Positions 7,899-9,963 of a stretch of DNA of 9,963 nucleotides are shown here, one piece after another (within the stretch, counting starts at the first letter, position 1; each line of letters opens with the position of its first letter). The notes under the pieces were generated by a model, which had not been told where the DNA came from, ran no database searches, and was given only the letters and a program-made list of their open reading frames with translations. The DNA comes from Fidelibacterota bacterium (GTDB lineage: Bacteria > Marinisomatota > Marinisomatia > Marinisomatales > UBA1611). The stretch is from the NCBI GenBank assembly GCA_002718285.1, contig PBAR01000001.1, positions 78,420 through 88,382 on the forward strand, given 5' to 3'. The position numbers were made by a program, and so were the translations under genes.

Positions 7899-8513
7899 AT
7901 GAGAAGAATCAAGATCTTATATAATAAGATAGGAATAAAAAAAACAAAGATCTTGATTCTATTTTTTTGTTTATATACAATTTATAACTGTACTGTTCCG
8001 GCATATGAGAAACTAAGTGTAGAGGACCCCGGGTTGTTACTTTCCATAAAGGATTCTCTTATAGACAAGCATGGAAAAAAGCAATCACTGATAGAGTCTT
8101 TTGTTAGGGCACATAATGCCCTTGGTCTTTCTGAAATGAAAAGACAAAATTATTATGCTGCTGTTGATCATTTCATTCTATCTCAAGAATTAATTTCTAG
8201 CGATACAGCGGCAATATATAATATGATAATGGCAGAGGGCCATATACTATATATGAAAGGTTCAAAAAATGGACTATGGAATGCTGTTGAAAAATATTCT
8301 AAAGCTGCTCAGTTATATACTAATCTTGGGGATCCATATTACTATATGGGCTTAACCTACCAGAAATTAGGTGATAAGGATTTTGATTTAATACTTGAAT
8401 CCTATAATAATGCTTTAATGAGAACACTTACAGATAAAAAAAGAAATGAAGTAGAAATTGCTAAAAAAATAGCGTTAAACAGACAAAATAAATTGAAACA
8501 ATTTTGGAGATAG
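7899..8513 (+). CDS. TPR-repeat envelope protein, possible lipoprotein
   Basis: This 204-residue protein is of unknown function. After a basic N terminus (KIGIKKTK) comes a hydrophobic segment ILILFFCLYTIYNC (18-31) that acts as signal peptide or anchor. Cys31 could be a lipid attachment site, but the residue before it is Asn, so the lipobox is not canonical. The rest is mostly helical with about three TPR-like repeats: AHNALGLSEMKRQNYYAAVDH (71-91), a second at about 105-142 with WNAVEKYSKAAQLY, and the clear consensus DPYYYMGLTYQKLGD (145-159). The C terminus is basic (KKIALNRQNKLKQFWR). TPRs usually serve as protein-binding scaffolds, here probably in the periplasm. An in-frame TTG at 7953 is an alternative start that would still leave a signal peptide. 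The 5' coding part contains a 14-bp inverted repeat and T-run, listed separately. No clear Shine-Dalgarno is seen. Confidence 0.82.
   Translation: MRRIKILYNKIGIKKTKILILFFCLYTIYNCTVPAYEKLSVEDPGLLLSIKDSLIDKHGKKQSLIESFVRAHNALGLSEMKRQNYYAAVDHFILSQELISSDTAAIYNMIMAEGHILYMKGSKNGLWNAVEKYSKAAQLYTNLGDPYYYMGLTYQKLGDKDFDLILESYNNALMRTLTDKKRNEVEIAKKIALNRQNKLKQFWR
7905..7968 (+). repeat. 14-bp perfect inverted repeat followed by T7, possible attenuator or terminator
   Basis: The left arm AGAATCAAGATCTT (7905-7918) is the exact reverse complement of the right arm AAGATCTTGATTCT (7947-7960). The 28-nt AT-rich loop is 7919-7946. The right arm is followed by A and then seven T residues (7962-7968). It lies inside the first 22 codons of the TPR gene as read from the ATG at 7899, and about 50 bp beyond the Smr stop. 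Arms of this length with a following T-run resemble a terminator or attenuator, but the loop is long and the stem AT-rich. The repeat encodes RIKIL and KILIL, so part of the similarity may come from repeated hydrophobic/basic codons. If translation started at the TTG at 7953, most of the hairpin would be upstream of the coding region. Confidence 0.55.
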
Positions 8514-8561
8514 CTATTTTTTCATAGTAAAAAGTTTAATTATTGAACTGGTTATAAATTC

Positions 8562-8590
8562 TTGACACATTAATTATTTGGCGGTAAAAT
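8562..8590 (+). promoter_or_regulatory. Sigma70-type promoter of the 8646 gene
   Basis: TTGACA (8562-8567) is a full match to the -35 consensus, and TAAAAT (8585-8590) matches five of six bases of the -10 consensus. The spacer is exactly 17 bp. Transcription would begin near 8597, giving a leader of about 50 nt. The leader contains a small hairpin, CGCAA(8604-8608)/TTGCG(8613-8617) with a TTGG loop. This makes the 8646 gene independently transcribed from the upstream TPR gene. An imperfect 17-bp dyad (8533-8549, AGTTTAAT/ATTGAACT around one base) sits just upstream. Confidence 0.75.
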
Positions 8591-8634
8591 CCTTTAGCTT
8601 TAGCGCAATTGGTTGCGGAAAGTGTTCATAATCC

Positions 8635-8638
8635 GAGG
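8635..8638 (+). promoter_or_regulatory. Ribosome binding site deciding the start at 8646
   Basis: GAGG is followed by seven bases and the ATG at 8646-8648. It is the clearest Shine-Dalgarno in the window. It supports this ATG over the in-frame TTG at 8613, which lies in the stem of the leader hairpin and has no such site. Confidence 0.8.
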
Positions 8639-8645
8639 TAAAAAC

Positions 8646-9893
8646 ATGACACTACTAACAAGCCTACATAAGCGATCTCGAATCGTACTTACGATCTTAG
8701 CATTATTCTGTACTGCTATATTTGCTAAAACACCGAAGAAATTTACCCTGAGTGGTAAAATAGTTGGTGACAATGGTGATGCAGTGAAAAAAGCGGAGGT
8801 AACCGTATTATTTGATGGTGAATCAAAATTAAAGAAACCAGTAGAAACAAAGAAAAAAGGTGATTTTAGTATTACTATTAAAAAATTTGAGCCTGGTGAT
8901 TACACTGTTAGCGCGACCCATGACGATGAGGGTAGCGGAGAACTAATCATTACTCTTACAGAAGATGCATTAGATGAAAAAGAATGGAAAAAGGGAAAGA
9001 AAAGTATTGGCGATATGACAATTTCTAATGAGCCTCCAGAGGCTCCAGTAGAAAATGATGTTGCTGAGATCAATCAAGACAAACGCGGTAATGCAATGGC
9101 TGCAATTACAGTCCCAAGTTTGCAAGCTGCAACTCCGAGAACTCCAGAAGCCACTGGAGTCCCCAGTAAGCATTTTATTGTAAATGAGCTTAGTTTTGAA
9201 ATTAAAAGACTTTCAGCAGAATTCAAGCATCTTAACCAAGAATTAAATGATCTCAAAGCATTAAGTAAGATGTGGGTAAATCCTCTTACAATGTATTCAA
9301 AGGAAATTATTCTAAAAAACGGAAGTACTGTATTTGGGAAAATAGTGTATCAAGATGATAAGTCCCTGAAGGTTGAAACTTTGGTTGGTTATCTTATCGT
9401 AGACCGTGCCCAAGTGGTTCGAATTGTTGACAATGTCATTTCTGAGGACCGACAGGAATATGTCCCAGAACAGATCCGCGAAAGCTATACACCCCCTCCA
9501 ATGCCTAAATTAGCACAACCAAAGTATACTTCTACTAATAGATCGGCTCGAAATGCTCCCGCTAAGTTTTCTGCTAACTGCGTCTTGGTGGGTAATATTT
9601 CTGAAAAAAAAGATAGCCAAGGGAACATTATATTTGAGGGTGAGATTAAAAATATCGGCGGTAGAAGAGCCGATTTCGTAAAAGTTGATTTTGTATTTCG
9701 CAAGAATTGGAGTGGAGAGACCAAAACCTTGACTACCTTTACAAAAGGATCTTACAATACTTTTGAAAGTGGAATAGTTTCTGATGCCAGCCTACTCCCG
9801 GGGGCGACGGGGCAATTTGATCTTTATGTTCCACAAGATTTTGGTTCCTTTATTGGCTATTCTTATGTTATAGATTGGGAAGAATATCAGTAA
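8646..9893 (+). CDS. Secreted multidomain protein: carboxypeptidase-regulatory-like, coiled coil, Sm-like beta domain, FxLYD-like domain
   Basis: This 415-residue protein is not assigned to a known function. The start is ATG at 8646 because of the promoter and GAGG site; an in-frame TTG at 8613 would add 11 residues. A signal peptide (basic HKRSR, hydrophobic IVLTILALFCTAIFA) is probably cut after AFA at residue 27. A carboxypeptidase-regulatory-like beta domain spans about 32-126 (FTLSGKIVGDNGDAVKKAEVTV, then FEPGDYTVSAT). A low-complexity Pro/Ala linker follows. A predicted coiled coil spans about 179-209 (FEIKRLSAEFKHLNQELNDL). About 219-263 (EIILKNGSTVFGKIVYQDDK, then IVDRAQVVRIV) resembles the small 'LKNG...G.I' beta-barrel seen in secreted proteins. 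A Pro-rich linker and an FxLYD-like domain (about 311-396, VLVGNISEKKD, EIKNIGGRRADFVKVDFVF, FDLYVP) complete it. It is likely periplasmic or envelope-associated and well expressed. The next gene begins 33 bp downstream. Confidence 0.88.
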   Translation: MTLLTSLHKRSRIVLTILALFCTAIFAKTPKKFTLSGKIVGDNGDAVKKAEVTVLFDGESKLKKPVETKKKGDFSITIKKFEPGDYTVSATHDDEGSGELIITLTEDALDEKEWKKGKKSIGDMTISNEPPEAPVENDVAEINQDKRGNAMAAITVPSLQAATPRTPEATGVPSKHFIVNELSFEIKRLSAEFKHLNQELNDLKALSKMWVNPLTMYSKEIILKNGSTVFGKIVYQDDKSLKVETLVGYLIVDRAQVVRIVDNVISEDRQEYVPEQIRESYTPPPMPKLAQPKYTSTNRSARNAPAKFSANCVLVGNISEKKDSQGNIIFEGEIKNIGGRRADFVKVDFVFRKNWSGETKTLTTFTKGSYNTFESGIVSDASLLPGATGQFDLYVPQDFGSFIGYSYVIDWEEYQ

Positions 9894-9925
9894 TTAATCG
9901 CTCTTATAAGAATGAGATGGAATAA

Positions 9926-9963
9926 ATGAACAGATTTTTAAAACAATTATTGTTTATCACATC
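9926..9963 (+). CDS. Start of a further gene with signal-peptide-like N terminus (cut by window edge)
   Basis: An ATG at 9926 opens a frame that continues to the end of the window and reads MNRFLKQLLFIT, a short basic N region followed by hydrophobic residues, as at the start of an exported protein. A purine-rich GAGATGG (9914-9920) sits 5 nt upstream and could serve as ribosome binding site. It follows the 8646-9893 gene closely on the same strand, so it is probably in the same transcript. Only 12 codons are visible, and the product cannot be named. Confidence 0.55.
   Translation, partial: MNRFLKQLLFIT

Noticed and set aside
8613..8645. Upstream TTG start for the secreted multidomain protein
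   Set aside because: The ATG at 8646 has a GAGG site at the right distance and a good signal peptide. The TTG lies in a leader hairpin with no ribosome binding site.
9902..9911. 10-bp palindrome TCTTATAAGA between the last two genes
   Set aside because: Short AT-rich palindromes are common by chance here. No T-run or clear stem-loop context follows.

Overview
The window is an AT-rich bacterial chromosome segment (roughly one third G+C by eye). It holds nine complete protein genes and two genes cut by the window edges, and no RNA genes, mobile elements or CRISPR arrays. The gene mix (M28 peptidase with a membrane anchor, lipoprotein nucleotide pyrophosphatase-like phosphodiesterase, GH20 hexosaminidase with extra C-terminal domains, TPR and FxLYD-type envelope proteins) suggests a Gram-negative heterotroph of the FCB/Neomarinimicrobiota (Marinimicrobia, SAR406) type. 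Most genes lack a Shine-Dalgarno sequence. One gene, however, has an E. coli-like TTGACA/TAAAAT promoter and a GAGG ribosome binding site, which argues against a typical Bacteroidota host. The taxonomic placement is an inference from gene content only.

Layout, left to right. (1) Positions 1-338, minus strand: N-terminal part of an M28-family aminopeptidase-like protein. It diverges over about 30 bp from apaG (368-739, plus). (2) apaG converges with, and overlaps by 4 bp, a lipoprotein type I phosphodiesterase (736-2046, minus). (3) Divergent from that, a two-gene unit: pyruvate kinase (2081-3490, GTG start) whose stop overlaps the start of a TIP30-like SDR oxidoreductase (3490-4131). (4) A convergent two-gene minus-strand unit: an aldo-keto reductase (7453 to 6491) followed 6 bp later by a secreted GH20 beta-N-acetylhexosaminidase (6484 to 4148). 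(5) A plus-strand run: small Smr-domain protein (7518-7853), TPR protein with an N-terminal hydrophobic segment (7899-8513), multidomain secreted protein (8646-9893) with its own promoter, and the first 12 codons of a further gene with a signal-peptide-like N terminus (from 9926).

The central part reads as ordinary metabolism: glycolytic end-step, GlcNAc-glycan hydrolysis, phosphoester hydrolysis and a redox enzyme. The right end is the least ordinary: envelope-associated proteins of unknown function, one with a strong promoter, and one whose 5' coding region contains a 14-bp perfect inverted repeat followed by a T-run. No clearly new defence or mobile system is visible. The best leads are the K+-independent signature of the pyruvate kinase, the possible attenuator/terminator at 7905-7968, the domain architecture of the 8646-9893 protein, and the enlarged Smr protein.
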